Made by a program: the position numbers and the translations under genes. Below are positions 43,792-54,988 of a stretch of DNA of 64,000 bases, one piece after another. Each line of letters starts with the position of its first letter. The stretch's first letter is position 1. Source of the DNA: Asparagopsis taxiformis (taxonomy: Eukaryota > Rhodophyta > Florideophyceae > Bonnemaisoniales > Bonnemaisoniaceae); contig JALQPE010002023.1 of assembly GCA_030407315.1 (NCBI GenBank), forward strand, positions 1 to 64,000. Reading direction: 5' to 3'. A model generated the notes under the pieces. That model had not been told where the DNA came from. It saw only the letters and a list, made by a program, of their open reading frames with translations, and searched no databases.

Positions 43792-45486
43792 ATGACTAGG
43801 CGTGAATCATTGCGAATTAGGCGACAGAGCGAAAAAGCGAAAGCTGGCCGTGAGCGTGAGCGAGCAGCGGCCGTAGATGCACTTCCCTGTGTCGGAACGC
43901 AAATAGACGTGTGGTTCCAAGTGGGTGATGACGCAATATGGTGGAAGGCTACTGTTGTGGAAATCAAACTTCCTGAGCAGTATCCTGTTTGCAGTGGTAA
44001 GCCGTCAGTGGGAGACCGCATCGATGTAGACAGAGGAGATGGCGTGTACACGCCTGGTGTGGTGGAGCACAATAGACAGGATGTGAGTGATGCAATTGTG
44101 AGGTTGACGACAGAGGAAAAGGATATTGCAGTGATGGAAGTATCGAAGTGGCGGTACTCGGATGCTGTGAAGCCAAGGCACGATGAAATGGTGGTTGCGG
44201 AAGGCAGATTATTATATGATGCTATCCCTGAAAGGAATTACCCTTGTGTTTCCTACGAACATGTAAAATTTCTGATGGGAAGTAAGTTAATGTCCGGGGG
44301 TCAGCCACCGACACAGTGGCGAAGGAGCAACAGAGAGGTTGTGGACTACGAAGCGGTGGGAGTAGAATTTCATGAACAATCAGATGGAGAATCTGAAGGG
44401 ATATCACCGCAGAGGAAGAAGCAAAAAGTGGAATCAGCACTTGACGCCAACACATACGGTGGTATGGAGACAAGGCTGAGAACACTAGAAAATATAATGC
44501 TTTCTGGAAATGGTAGCGAGTGTCGGCTTGGTTGGAACGGAATGGTTCGAAATTGTGGATCAACAGTATCAGCTGGTAAGGTTTTATTGATGCTCTTACA
44601 GCGTGCGGTAGAGAAAGTTGTGGAACAGGTTAATCGAAGCACTTTGTCAAACTCAGGTGGCGGCTACCCACATAGTGAGATTGACGGTGCCTGTACAAGT
44701 GGAACGGCTATTAGCGGACCGGTGCAGATTCCCATCTCATTGAGCACTGAGTTATTCCGGGAAATGCTAAAGGGAACAGCAGAAATCTATGGAGGGGGGT
44801 ATTACAAAGTTTACCCAGGGCTTCACGCGGCAGTGGCTGGAACTGGTGGGGAAGCTTTGAACATTACGTGTTCCAGTTTTGCAACACTATCAGATCTGCT
44901 AGGATTGGGGCACCGATGGCGAACCGAGTGTCTGGTTCACAGGCGTAATATCAGCAACTCGGAAGAGGAGGACAATGAAGAGTGTAGTTACATGAACGGT
45001 TCGGCGAGGTCATGTGGTTTGCGGTTGTTTGGTACGATATTGTGCTCGGGAATCATGGAAGCACAGTCGACATCTGTTGCAATTGGCAGTAGCTCATTCT
45101 GCACTGTGGAAACAACATCAAACGTGTGGTGTCTAATTCGAAAAAGTAGTTCTGTGGTCCAAGGTGAATACGTGCACGGAATGGAGCTGCAGAAATGTCC
45201 TTTGACATGTGATTTGCACGGGAGGGGCGACGGTGAAGGGAGTCTGGAAGGGTGGAAAAGCGAAGGAAACAAATGTTTCCGTATAGAATGGGAGCCTGCG
45301 ATGCAAAGAAAGAGAGGAAAGGCAGGGGATGTATTGTGGGGATCTCTGAGAGTGCATATGCCGTACGTCGTATTCCGTGGTGTGGAAGAACCTTGTCGTA
45401 TAGACAAGTTGATAACAGAAGATGTAGTGAACGACGTAGTAGGGTATAGTGCGTCAGAGAAAAAGGCAGAGAAGTACATTAAATGA
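43792..45486 (+). CDS. Unit A gene 1: Tudor-like nuclear protein (564 aa)
   Basis: The start is ATG 43,792; the first ten residues are identical to the unit B copy, which fixes the start. After a basic N-terminus come two Tudor/agenet-like strand-rich segments: IDVWFQVGDDAIWWKATVVE (residues about 39-58) and GDRIDVDRGDGVYTPGVVE. These resemble methyl-lysine-reading folds (aromatic W-W/Y-T positions), but this assignment is tentative. A basic nuclear-localisation-like stretch (QRKKQKVE) follows. The C-terminal 330 residues (FREMLKGTAEIY, YYKVYPGLH, LNITCSSFATLSDLLG, SVAIGSSSFC, MPYVVFRG) match no family I know. Gene 2 lies convergent 143 bp downstream. A reader role beside the SET writer of gene 3 is inference. 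Confidence 0.75.
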   Translation: MTRRESLRIRRQSEKAKAGRERERAAAVDALPCVGTQIDVWFQVGDDAIWWKATVVEIKLPEQYPVCSGKPSVGDRIDVDRGDGVYTPGVVEHNRQDVSDAIVRLTTEEKDIAVMEVSKWRYSDAVKPRHDEMVVAEGRLLYDAIPERNYPCVSYEHVKFLMGSKLMSGGQPPTQWRRSNREVVDYEAVGVEFHEQSDGESEGISPQRKKQKVESALDANTYGGMETRLRTLENIMLSGNGSECRLGWNGMVRNCGSTVSAGKVLLMLLQRAVEKVVEQVNRSTLSNSGGGYPHSEIDGACTSGTAISGPVQIPISLSTELFREMLKGTAEIYGGGYYKVYPGLHAAVAGTGGEALNITCSSFATLSDLLGLGHRWRTECLVHRRNISNSEEEDNEECSYMNGSARSCGLRLFGTILCSGIMEAQSTSVAIGSSSFCTVETTSNVWCLIRKSSSVVQGEYVHGMELQKCPLTCDLHGRGDGEGSLEGWKSEGNKCFRIEWEPAMQRKRGKAGDVLWGSLRVHMPYVVFRGVEEPCRIDKLITEDVVNDVVGYSASEKKAEKYIK

Positions 45487-45629
45487 TGCCAGCAGTTGGA
45501 TGAATGAGAAATACTTTAATACAGATGATGCATGCATTGCAAAGCATAACTAGTTGAGCGTTGGGAACTTTTCCTAGAACTACTAATGAACCATACCGAT
45601 ATAAAGTTTCTAATCAAACTACACATCAT

Positions 45630-47300
45630 TTAGAGAAATACCAAGCTCGTCATCCTCCTGTAGAGGGACGCAATCAGGATTGGAAATGCGCCTGTCTGCC
45701 GAGTTTTCAAAGGAAGGTTCGGTTTGTACGATGCTTGATCGAAACGTACAGACTCGTATTCTTCAGCAGTGAGATTTCTCTTCTTTCGGATGATTCCGAA
45801 CAGGCAATCACCTCCCATGAGGTAGTCCCGCAGCTCTAGATGTCCCCATGAAACTCGCAAAGGGAATCCATCTTTCCCGAACTGAGGTGTAGGTAACTTG
45901 CTGAGGGCCGCATTGAATAAACCTTGGAGACATATTGCTATCCGATAACAAGCTTGAATGGCATGGGGCTCATGACAAAGCATCTCCAGTTGTGTGCATT
46001 GGCAGAAACTGCATAACAATATCATAGCTAAAGTAAGAAAAGAGAATGAACATACAGCCAATTTCTCCACTGGATTCTGCGCAGTTGTAATGTTTCCATT
46101 AACGATACCGCCGCTTACCTGAACTTTGTAAGTAACCTGAACGTGAAGCTCGGGACGACTGAGAATGAAATTTGAGAAGGTAGAATCATTTCTTGAATAC
46201 ACTTCTAGAGCGTCTTCTCCTGTTCCGTAAGCTTTCAAAGTTGTCGGAATTGAGTCAAGTGGACACATGTCCGACGTGGACACATCAGAGTCAAGTGGAA
46301 CAGCAATAGTTGCCTTCATATCTCGGTGGATGAGGAAGAATGCTTGCTTGACCAATTCCATTTTCATTTGCTTACGGGAACTGTTGAAGAACTGGGTGAG
46401 CTGCCGTAGAGCAGAGGTAATGATCGGAATGGACTGTATATCTGACGGTGACAGGTTGGGCATAGCGGAAGACGAAGAGGAGGATGTAGATGCACGGCGT
46501 GCTTCTCCTTTCGAACCAGACAGTCGCCGACGCTTTGAAGATCCAACCTGCAAACTCGTGGACTGTTCTATGTTGCGTTCCGCCTCCGTGGGCATCGAAA
46601 TATCCATGGCATGGAAAAGAGCGCGCTGCGAAATGTGCAGCCAAGATGGTTTATCGATGGGCACAATTGTTGCATTGCGTAGTGCATAATCTCTTGAGAT
46701 AGTATTGCTGTTCAAGTCCTCTTCTTCGCCGGGGTCCAGGATGCCGGCATTCCTGGTGGCCGAGTCCTTCCATCGTACAATTCTGTCATTCGCCATCGAA
46801 ATAAATGCTGTTCCGACAATAGAGCGTTTTAAGAATATATGCCGTTTCCCAACCGCCGTGCCAATTAGAGATTTCTTGGATTGTCTTACCTCTGCATTAG
46901 AACTGGAAGTCTGCGAAAACGACAATGCAGCAAGTAGCAATGTTGTGCAGGACTTCTCTTGCGGGGTTTCTTCAGACCTTGCATTCAAGTTCCTGAGCAA
47001 ACTTGGATCCACTGAAGTTTTGGTAAGCTCTGCAACGGTTCGGAAAGCGACGAATCTAGATGTCACATGCCTATTGTTGAACAAAGAGGACACTAGAGTG
47101 GTAATTTGACCTGATTTTCTTGATCTCTCCTCGAGAACTACTGAAGGTACAGTGTTTGTCCCTGCAGCAGCCGAGGTCATGTACCGAATGCAAGCAAGCT
47201 CCATTTCAATGGACGAAAGGGAGTCGCGCATATACTGTTCGAGGGATGCAAACTGTTCCTCAAACTTTGCAAACCTTGACAATGATAATTCATCTCGCAT
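45630..47300 (-). CDS. Unit A gene 2: coiled-coil nuclear protein (556 aa), altered C-terminus
   Basis: Function unknown. The start is ATG 47,300 (MRDELSLSRFAKFEEQF), as in unit B. The first 50 residues form a coiled coil. Then come SSLFNNRHVTSRFVAFRTVA, the IVGTAFISMANDRIVRWKDS block, a basic stretch (SSKRRRLSGSKG), ITSALRQLTQFFNSSRKQMK and LTLAMILLCSFCQCTQLEML, and a cysteine-rich helical region. The last 30 residues differ from unit B. Reading the neighbouring frame gives CVPLQEDDELGISLNDV up to TAG 45,619, the expected end, so a one-base shift near 45,690 changed the tail. A distant relative is at 25,447-26,970. Confidence 0.75.
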   Translation of the reverse strand: MRDELSLSRFAKFEEQFASLEQYMRDSLSSIEMELACIRYMTSAAAGTNTVPSVVLEERSRKSGQITTLVSSLFNNRHVTSRFVAFRTVAELTKTSVDPSLLRNLNARSEETPQEKSCTTLLLAALSFSQTSSSNAEVRQSKKSLIGTAVGKRHIFLKRSIVGTAFISMANDRIVRWKDSATRNAGILDPGEEEDLNSNTISRDYALRNATIVPIDKPSWLHISQRALFHAMDISMPTEAERNIEQSTSLQVGSSKRRRLSGSKGEARRASTSSSSSSAMPNLSPSDIQSIPIITSALRQLTQFFNSSRKQMKMELVKQAFFLIHRDMKATIAVPLDSDVSTSDMCPLDSIPTTLKAYGTGEDALEVYSRNDSTFSNFILSRPELHVQVTYKVQVSGGIVNGNITTAQNPVEKLAVCSFSFLTLAMILLCSFCQCTQLEMLCHEPHAIQACYRIAICLQGLFNAALSKLPTPQFGKDGFPLRVSWGHLELRDYLMGGDCLFGIIRKKRNLTAEEYESVRFDQASYKPNLPLKTRQTGAFPILIASLYRRMTSLVFL

Positions 47301-47525
47301 TTCAGCTCAAAATGATGGGATGTTCCACGTCCGGGAGAGGAGAATTGAGGTGCACGAGCAAATTGATTATCCAACGAGAAAGATAAATAGAAAGACTCGA
47401 GGGAAATGTCTGTCGTAAGCAGACCAATCATGTAACGGACAAGTGCAATGGTAGTGCCGTTACGAAATATGAGGGCTGTAACGGTCCTCGGCATACTGAG
47501 AAGCAGTGAAACCAGCAATGTAGGC

Positions 47526-47657
47526 TAGAGTTGAAATTTGGTAATTTTTATGGTCTGAAATTGCTGCAGTAAAAAGCGATCTACCATTGTGCACTTTGCT
47601 AGATCGCTTTTTACTGCAGTAATTTCAGACCGTAAATATTACCAAATTTCAACTCTA
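47526..47657. repeat. Long palindrome, AAATTTGGTAATTTTT family
   Basis: Arms of about 58 bp (TAGAGTTGAAATTTGGTAAT ... CTGCAGTAAAAAGCGATCTA) surround a 16-nt loop, with three or four mismatches. It lies between gene 2 and gene 3 of unit A. Confidence 0.9.
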
Positions 47658-48196
47658 CAAACCATGACGGCCAACAATACATGATCTAGTATTTTACCAC
47701 CGCTTATTCTGCTCAGAGACTGTGAAGGTGCGGCACTGGGAAACTCGGTGAGCTTTTCGGCCGTATACTTTGGTAATACACGACCGGGAATTTGTACGTA
47801 GCAGAGCACATTGGTGCCCCGCAATGTTAACGACAGCAAAGCTAACTTTTTTGCTCTGTGCATTCCAATATGCGCAGAGTGCAATAAGCAGAGCAAGTGA
47901 TAGCCCCCTTACTCTGCAGCACACATGTATAACATTGCGCAATTTTACACACTAGTGCACTTGTCAGCATGCTGAACAGCAGTACGACGCCATCATCATG
48001 CGCTGGAATGTATCGTAGTACGTCCGCGAAGTTAGTTAAAAGTCTAGACTAGTTTAACGATCGATATCCAAAACTAGGAATTCCCAGCAAGATTTATTCG
48101 TAAAAGAAGAATCTGATGATTATCGTTCCATAAACTAGTCAGACGTTTCAGTTGGTTAGTTCTGGAATAAAGCATGAACGATTAGAGCGGTGCTTT

Positions 48197-48312
48197 AAAT
48201 TTGGAAATTTTTCATTCTGAAATTACTGCAGCAAAAAGTGATCTAGCCAAGTGCACTTTGCTAGATCACTTTTTACTGCAGTAATTTCAGAGCGAAAAAA
48301 ATTACCAAATTT
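48197..48312. repeat. Long palindrome, AAATTTGGTAATTTTT family
   Basis: Arms of about 50 bp end in GTGATCTAG/CTAGATCAC around a short loop. This is the copy nearest the start of gene 3 in unit A. 47,658-48,671 contains no other supported feature except the gene 3 upstream region. Confidence 0.9.
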
Positions 48313-48671
48313 CAATTGTGAATCGAGAACGAGTCTTGCTACTATTATTTCTCTACTATCTCCTTGCCATTCGCGCTCGTTGAAGTTAGTTTACTGGCAC
48401 AGAGTGCAAGCGACTTACGCACCCCTTCCAAACTAGTACAAACCCCTACTCTAATCCCTGCAATACAACTCTGGCTTCTGTCGCCATCCTCACGTCCCCT
48501 CGCGAGATATCGGCGGCGTGTCGGTTCCAGAATTTCCGATTTCGAATTTATTGGCGCCGCGTGGACTTTGGAGGGCGTGGACTTCCAGTCCGCCCTTTGA
48601 TCGTCGAAAACTTTCCCCACTCATCTTTTTCCATTCTCCCTGCTCTCCCTTTTCTCTTCACCTCACAAGTA

Positions 48672-51600
48672 ATGGCGGAAGTACGACGGCGACATGGGCT
48701 CGTCGTAACACGCAGCGAAAATGGACCAACAGAACCGCATGATTTGTACGGAGACGGAACAATTCTCTGGGTGGATCCGGCGCGCGTTGTTTCAATTCCA
48801 GCGATTGAAGGGGCTGCCACTCCTGCCTCTGATATTCCCCGCGGAACGCACCTAAACTTCGATGCTCTCTATCTGTACGGTACCATAGCGGAAAACGGGG
48901 ACGTTACCCTGGTTGGAGGTATGGACGTGTGCGAAGAGGTATTGTCACGCCCCCGAACCAAGACTTCAAGGTATTTACTCCGCATGTGCTATGAGTCTAT
49001 TTCCACGAAACCGCATACGCTTGCCTTGATTCTGTATCACATTCTGGAGAGCGAAAGGACAATTCCGTTCTACGAAAGTGTGTCAATTGTAGCTTACATG
49101 CGGGACTGCTGGCATAATAGAGAGAAGGACGAAGATAACGTTCCACTCGAAGAACGTTCACTCTCAGCGTTCCGAAGGGCTGTGGGCAGTCTGTACAGAT
49201 TCAATCTACCATCTCTAGAAGCCATCGTAATCGTTGACAGGTGGTTTTCATATGCGTACCACCGCCACACGTTTAACATTGTGCAATCAGTGCGGAACTT
49301 CACGAGTACTGGTGATGATGGCAATACAGAGCTTGATACTAGAGTATGGGATCTGTTTCTTACCAGCTGTGGGATGCAGGATTTGTCGGTATCGTTCTTT
49401 ATTCCGGTGTACATCAATGAGCGTGATGAGCCAAGGGGTGTGGAAATTTCAACGGAAACCTCCCAGAGTCCTCGTCCCTCAGGTCCAGTGTTCTATGAAT
49501 ACCAAAACCATAACACACAGGAAAGGACAGCTATTGGACGAGATGCGTACTCCAGGCAAACTCTGGCTTGTCAATTCTTTGTTTCACACGTTCAGGAAAG
49601 GGCTACAGATCATGGTAACTGAGCAACTCCAAGATATTCCCCGTCTTTCCGGAAAGTTGTATTTCTCATGGGATTGATTCAGATGGATCGAGACTGGAAG
49701 TTGCGAGTAGAAACGCGCCCACGACAACGGACAAAAACCAGGTCTGCGGCTAGATTGACAGCGCTAATCAAAAAGGACAGTCCTTTTACGGCACAGCGTC
49801 TGGGATATGGGGTTCATCAGGTTCTGGCAGCATGGGATGAGTTGGCAAAATCCTTGGGGTCAGGCGGTGCAGAAGAGCTCCTACAACCTTACCTTCTTTA
49901 CGACCAGAGACTGTTTACGTACCACGTCCTGGACTCGGAAAATAGGGGCTTTTCACCGCTTCGAGAGCTGAAGACCTTGTTGCATGGCAGAGGAGCTGTT
50001 CGAAGAGTGCAACACTCGGCAAGCATTTCAAGTGCTGCTGTCCATCGTACGCTGCTGCAAGACGCTCAGATGCGCCTCTGTGCAAAGTCATTCTGGGAAC
50101 ACTTAATGGCAATATGTCGCAATGACAAATTGTTCGACCTATCGGTCTCGGCTCCGCAAGATATACCGTTCATACAGAGCTTCCAGCCGTCCCCCGGCTC
50201 CCCGGTTTCCGGGAGGTTCACGACTATTCCGGCACTGGCGATGGTGGAAAGGCAGCTCACAGCGTTCAGCCTCACAGAAGAGCCGCAATCAACGCCCGAC
50301 CCAAATGAGGAGCTGTTCAGAGAAATGGAGACGACAGCTTCTCCAGTGCGGGAATCTTCGGTAACCCGACAGGTGTCGGAAGCCGTGGCCGCGAACCCGA
50401 ATAAGCGTAGGCGTCTAGAGGTCAGTACGATCGGTGCAGCAAGCTCAGGGGCTAACCCGGCTAGCAGCAGCACCGGTCCAAACGAAGCTGATGTGAACTC
50501 CATGCGGGTCGAAGAGGAAGTGTTAATTCCTGCGGAACTGGAGGACATGAAAGGATGTTTCCTACATACATTCAACTGTAGTTTCCGAGACCTTCTGAAA
50601 AACTACGACGCCGTTGACAATCCTGGTAAGCCGCAAATCCGGGAAGGTGCTCAGTTGGTCCTCACTGACCCGCCGTACAATACTAGGCGTATGTCCGGCA
50701 GAGGAAACTCTGGTTATGATGTCCTCCGTCAGGAAGAAATCGAAGACACGGTAGCTGAAATTTCCAAGGTGACGCGCAAGGGTGGTCATGTTCTCATATT
50801 CACATCTGCTGCTCTGTTCTACAATTGGGTTTACGAGCTCCGCAAAGTGAAGTACTCTGCCGGCTATCCTATGTTTGCCGTTGATTCGCAGCCTATTGTG
50901 TGTACTCGGAGTCCGACACATTTCACATCCCCCCCGTATCGTATCACGACAAGTTTGTTGAACATGGTGGAGTTGGTCGTACATGCCACCAAGCTCGGCA
51001 AGGGGAGAGAAGGCTGGGGGATGGTTAATTACCGAAATGCCGGATACATACCTTCTAGATTCAAGGCTTGGACAAATGTCATCGACAACATCCCGCGGAT
51101 CACTGCGTCGGAGACGGTGAAATATATGGACAAGGACAAGAAGAAGGTTACGTTGCGCCCCGAGCAGAAGACCGTCGCTCTCATGCAAGAGCTCATTGGG
51201 CGTTTCTCAAACCAGGGCGACCTGGTTGTTGACATGTTTGCTGGAACTTTCTCCACTTCTGTTGCATGCCTGACAATGCACCATGGTCAGTACAGGAGGT
51301 TTGTCGGGTGTGAGAAGTTCAAGGATTGCTACGAACTGTCTCTTCCTAGAGTCAACGTCGCATTTCTCCACCAGGTCTCTATTGGAAACTTTGCCCAGCA
51401 GTCCACGACTGCCCTACAGCAGCTGGCTTCTGCTCGTCTGGGAACTTCGGAAGAGAGTTCATCATTGAAGACAACCTCAAAAGTGCCCATTTCAACCAAA
51501 CTTCCGCCCCACCTCATCAGCTTTCTTACTGGCATCTGGTGCATTCCGGACCAGCACAAGGAGTTGACAGACCAACCCATTGATAAGTGGCCACAATCGC

Positions 51601-52157
51601 TGCTGGGTTTGTTGTCTACCGTGGATATTAAAACCCTGCTGTCAATAGACGCGATGGCACACAATGTATACGTCGCAGCGTCAACGATTCCTTCGGCTGG
51701 TGACGGTCTGTTTGCAAGAGTGGATATTGATCCTGGAGATATCGTAGGGTACTATTTCGGGTCTGTGGTTTACAAGGATTTGTACAAGGCGAAGTTGAAG
51801 ACTTTCGGTACTGGACCTACTTCCTTCTCGATTGAGCGTTTCCAGAAGTACGCTGTTCAAATTAAGGATGCAAATGTGAAATGTCTGATGCCATCCACGT
51901 CTGCAAGTCCAATCTTCATTGTTCCATTCGAGTATTGTGCGGCATCGAAAATCAACGACCCAACGTCTGTGGACCCAGCGGAGGGAACTGAGCGTCCGTC
52001 GCGTTCTGCTAATGTTAGTTTCTCTTCCCCCATACAAGAAGTTCTTGATGAGACCTCTGTATCAACCTATCAAGTTGTATGCGTCACTGCCAATGTGCCC
52101 ATTTCAGCTGGCTCAGAGTTATTCATCGAGTACGGACACGAATACTTTTCCGTATAA
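48672..52157 (+). pseudogene. Unit A gene 3: N-terminal region + DNA methyltransferase + SET, one nonsense codon
   Basis: The start is ATG 48,672 (MAEVRRRHGLV). The conserved DLYGDGTILWVDPARVVSIP is followed by an about 450-residue region of unknown function, a low-complexity linker with a basic patch (NKRRRLE), the methyltransferase (DPPYN at residues 666-670, GHVLIFTSAALFYNWVYEL, GDLVVDMFAGTFSTSVA) and SET (GDGLFARVDIDPGDIVGYYF, SKINDPTSVD, ELFIEYGHEYF). Everything is in one frame except a TGA at 49,620-49,622, exactly where the unit B protein has tryptophan (DHGN-W-ATPR). A TGG-to-TGA change is the only lesion seen, so the gene was recently functional or is read through. Downstream of the TGA an ATG at 49,668 could still give the complete catalytic half. 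It points away from gene 2, opposite to unit B. Confidence 0.85.
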
Positions 52158-52304
52158 CCAGTACCCTGTCTGGAGAAATGTTGAGAAGTAAATGTTTTCC
52201 CATCTTCCTTTAAACTCTGTTCATAGAATTGTAGTTCAAGTACGTGTATGTGAGCCAGGAGGGAAATCCTTGCACAGGTCCCCTAAACGACGTAAAATAC
52301 GAGC

Positions 52305-52427
52305 GTAAAATTTGGTAATTTTTTTGGCTGTGAAACTACTGCAGTAAAAAGCGATCTAGCTTGTGCACTTAGGTAGATCGCTTTTTACTGCAGTAATTTC
52401 ACAGCCAAAAAAATTACCAAATTTTAC
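52305..52427. repeat. Long palindrome, AAATTTGGTAATTTTT family
   Basis: Arms of about 54 bp run GTAAAATTTGGTAATTTTTT to GCGATCTA and back, around a 15-nt loop (GCTTGTGCACTTAGG). It lies immediately downstream of gene 3 of unit A. Confidence 0.9.
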
Positions 52428-52896
52428 AGTATAGCTTGTGGCGCCTGTGGTGCCTTTTCGGCGACTGCTCTAGTCTGAGCTCTAGTCTGCACTCAACACG
52501 ACCGTTGCTTCAATGATGTCATTAAGCAAAATGGTATGGCTTACGTTTACTTTCTACAATAAACGGTCTTTGACGCAGCTCGACTGTGTATGATGGTTAT
52601 GTACCACACCTTGTGGGTGTCACGATTGTTTGCTCGCAAGCGCAAGTAGCTCCACTAAGGGAGGGACAGACCAGAACATGTATTCGTGGTCATGCTTCGT
52701 GCATTACCATACGGTGCATTTAGATTAGTTCATGTACATCCGGGTGAATATAGCGATGGAAAAGTAGAGGAACAACTACATTGCATTGCTCGCTGGCTTC
52801 CGTTCCGATGGTTGAGATGCCCGAAACAGAGGGTATTGGTCCGCGGTATGAGGGGAGATGTGCAAGGCAAGTGCCACAGGCGCCACAAGCTAGACT

Positions 52897-53019
52897 GTAA
52901 AATTTGGTAATTTTTTTGGCTCTGAAATTACTGCAGTAAAAAGCGATCTACCCAAGTGCACAAGCTAGATCGCTTTTTACTGCAGTAATTTCACAGCCAA
53001 AAAAATTACCAAATTTTAC
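52897..53019. repeat. Long palindrome, AAATTTGGTAATTTTT family
   Basis: The same size and arm sequence as 52,305-52,427. It is part of the inverted arm, so the pair forms a palindrome of palindromes. Confidence 0.9.
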
Positions 53020-53403
53020 GCTCGTATTTTACGTCGTTTAGGGGACCTGTGCAAGGATTTACATCCTGTCTCGCATACACTTATTTGAATTCTATGAACA
53101 GGGTGTAAAGGAAGATGGGAAAACATTTACTTCTCAACATTTCTCCTGACAGGGTGCTGGTTACACAGAACAGTATTTCGTGTCCGTACTCGATGAATTA
53201 CTCTGAGCCAGCTGAAATGGGCACATTGGCAGTGACGCATACAACTTGATAGACACACTGAAGCTGCGTCAAAGACCGTTTATTGTAGAAAGTAAACGTA
53301 AGCCATTCTGTTTTGCTCAATAAAATCATCGAAGCAACGGTCGCGTTAAGTGCAGGCTAGAGCAGTCGCCGAAAAGGCGCCACGGGTCAGCTCAAGATGC
53401 GCT

Positions 53404-53524
53404 TAAAATTTGGAAATTTTTTTCGCTCTGAAATTACTGCAGTAAAAAGTGATCTACCTAAGTGCACAAAGCTAGATCACTTTTTACTGCAGTAATTTCA
53501 GAGCGAAAAAAATTACCAAATTTA
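53404..53524. repeat. Long palindrome, AAATTTGGTAATTTTT family (right edge of unit A)
   Basis: Arms of about 52 bp with the GTGATCTA/TAGATCAC variant also found at 48,197-48,312. These two GTGATC copies are the outer pair around gene 3; the GCGATC copies are the inner ones on the right side. It probably marks the right edge of unit A. Confidence 0.9.
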
Positions 53525-53781
53525 ATGCCCATCCTCCATTCTCTCCATGACCGTTCAATATGAGTTCTGATTGATTAGGACGCAACCGGCGGATATTATG
53601 CGCATTAGTTGTTATATTGCGCTGTCCCACGGTCCTGTTTGGACAACCTTCAAGTGCATACCTTACACGACCATCCACTTCTTCTTTCTCGGCTCCTACT
53701 CATCTGCTACTCTCTCTGCTTCTTCTGCACCTGAAAAGCAATCCCGATCGAGGACTTCCCCCTACGAGACGCACTGTTCCG

Positions 53782-53804
53782 CTCTCTCTCTCTCTCTCTC
53801 TCTT
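53782..53804 (+). repeat. CT microsatellite
   Basis: An uninterrupted (CT)n run of about 23 nt lies in a pyrimidine-rich stretch (53,690-54,020) that looks like the 5' flank of the short ORF at 54,027. Confidence 0.8.
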
Positions 53805-54026
53805 TCACTCCCTACACCAATCTCTCCACCTCTACCTACCTCTCTCTGCCAACCTTTCAGGGATCCTCTCTACCACTTCATTGCCAATCTCTCTGGCACT
53901 ATCCACCACACTCTCCCTCCCACTGTCTCTCTAAAGCGACAGTCTATCTCTCCTCAACCATCTCTATTCTCCTATCTCCCTCTCTTTCTCACTACACTTC
54001 CGCGCTACCCACTCGGCAAAAACAAC

Positions 54027-54056
54027 ATGCCTCCGCGTACTATCCCCACAGCATAA
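54027..54056 (+). pseudogene. Nine-codon remnant of a gene start, cut by unit B
   Basis: ATG 54,027 stands in a good context (AACAACATGCC) after a long pyrimidine-rich leader-like stretch. It encodes only M-P-P-R-T-I-P-T-A before TAA, formed where unit B begins (54,053). The likely reading is a host or element gene interrupted by unit B right after its start. The gene at 7779 also starts M-P-P-R, which may or may not be meaningful. Confidence 0.4.
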
Positions 54057-54988
54057 GCAATTTTTTGAAAAACCAGTAAATTTTATGGTCTGGACCATTA
54101 GAAATTAGTGGAATGGCAAACCATCAAAAAAATCCCAGAAATTACCGGCGCCGTGCCATAGATAAGTAGTGGAAATACCGTAAAGAATGTAATGGAATGG
54201 AACTGCGCCGTGGGAGTGGGTGTAAGCACCGTGACAGGTGGAATTTTCCAGTACTGTACGGAAAAATAACATTGGAAAGGACAAAGACACGTCGCGTTGG
54301 TCATGACAGTGACCAGAGGTGGCATATTCCATTATTTTTGGAAATTCTATGCTGGAATGATGGAACGGCGGAACCATATGTATGACAGTACCATGATGGA
54401 CTGGAACCATGATCTTTGATGGTCACTCCAGTCTGTGCAATGGATGGCAGCCGTAGCAGTGCAAGGACGGTAGAGAGATGGACTGGTACTGACTGTTCCC
54501 ATATGATATCCACTTAGATGAAGTCACATTTTGGATGTCCATGAGGAATATGATATCATATGGAAGAGGAGAAATGCAAAGTGTATGGCTTTAACTATCC
54601 TATCTCGATATGGTCATTGTTTTATCATAGATAGGGTATGGTCGAAAGAATGGAACCATCTACATTGATTTTTAGCACAGATAATACGGCTTGGTTACTA
54701 TTTTAGTCGCTAAAGTCTGTAATCAAGCCACTCCCCTATACACGGGATTGACCCGAATAGTGATTTTCGCCCTGGCTTTAAGCGTTAGTAGTAACATAAA
54801 CGCAGTAGTAGTGTAGTTGACAACTTTTGTGGCAGTGGGGAACATTGTAGTGATTTCGTATCATACGGTAAAAATGCAAAATTGGACGTTACGGATATGG
54901 GTGAGTAGTATTGAAGAAGTCAACGAAGACTTTTCCTAAACAGAATTGCAAATTTTGGGCTCTAGTATCTTTATTTGGTGGAGGAACT
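54053..54988. mobile_element. Left flank of unit B
   Basis: This is homologous to 42,809-43,791 from the first base (ATAAGCAATTTTTTGAAAAA) up to gene 1, with many substitutions and small indels. It fixes the left end of the cassette, because the sequences left of it in the two units are unrelated. Confidence 0.75.

Larger units (their letters stand above)
52067..53252. repeat. Nested inverted duplication including the end of gene 3
   Basis: The last about 90 bp of gene 3 plus its downstream DNA (52,067-52,453) return inverted at 52,871-53,252, diverged by scattered substitutions and small indels; the inverted remnant of the gene end is at 53,137-53,252. A second inverted pair follows: 52,431-52,590 against 53,254-53,390 (CGTCAAAGACCGTTTATTGT etc.). 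Two AAATTTGG palindromes (52,305-52,427 and 52,897-53,019) sit within the arms. No intact gene is present. Confidence 0.85.

Noticed and set aside
49620..49622. TGA as a tryptophan codon (reassigned genetic code)
   Set aside because: Other genes here end naturally at TGA (gene 1 in both units, the ParB-dioxygenase gene) and use TGG for tryptophan, so a nonsense mutation is simpler.
52686..52910. A 74-codon frame between the inverted arms in unit A
   Set aside because: It has no resemblance to any family and no counterpart in unit B.
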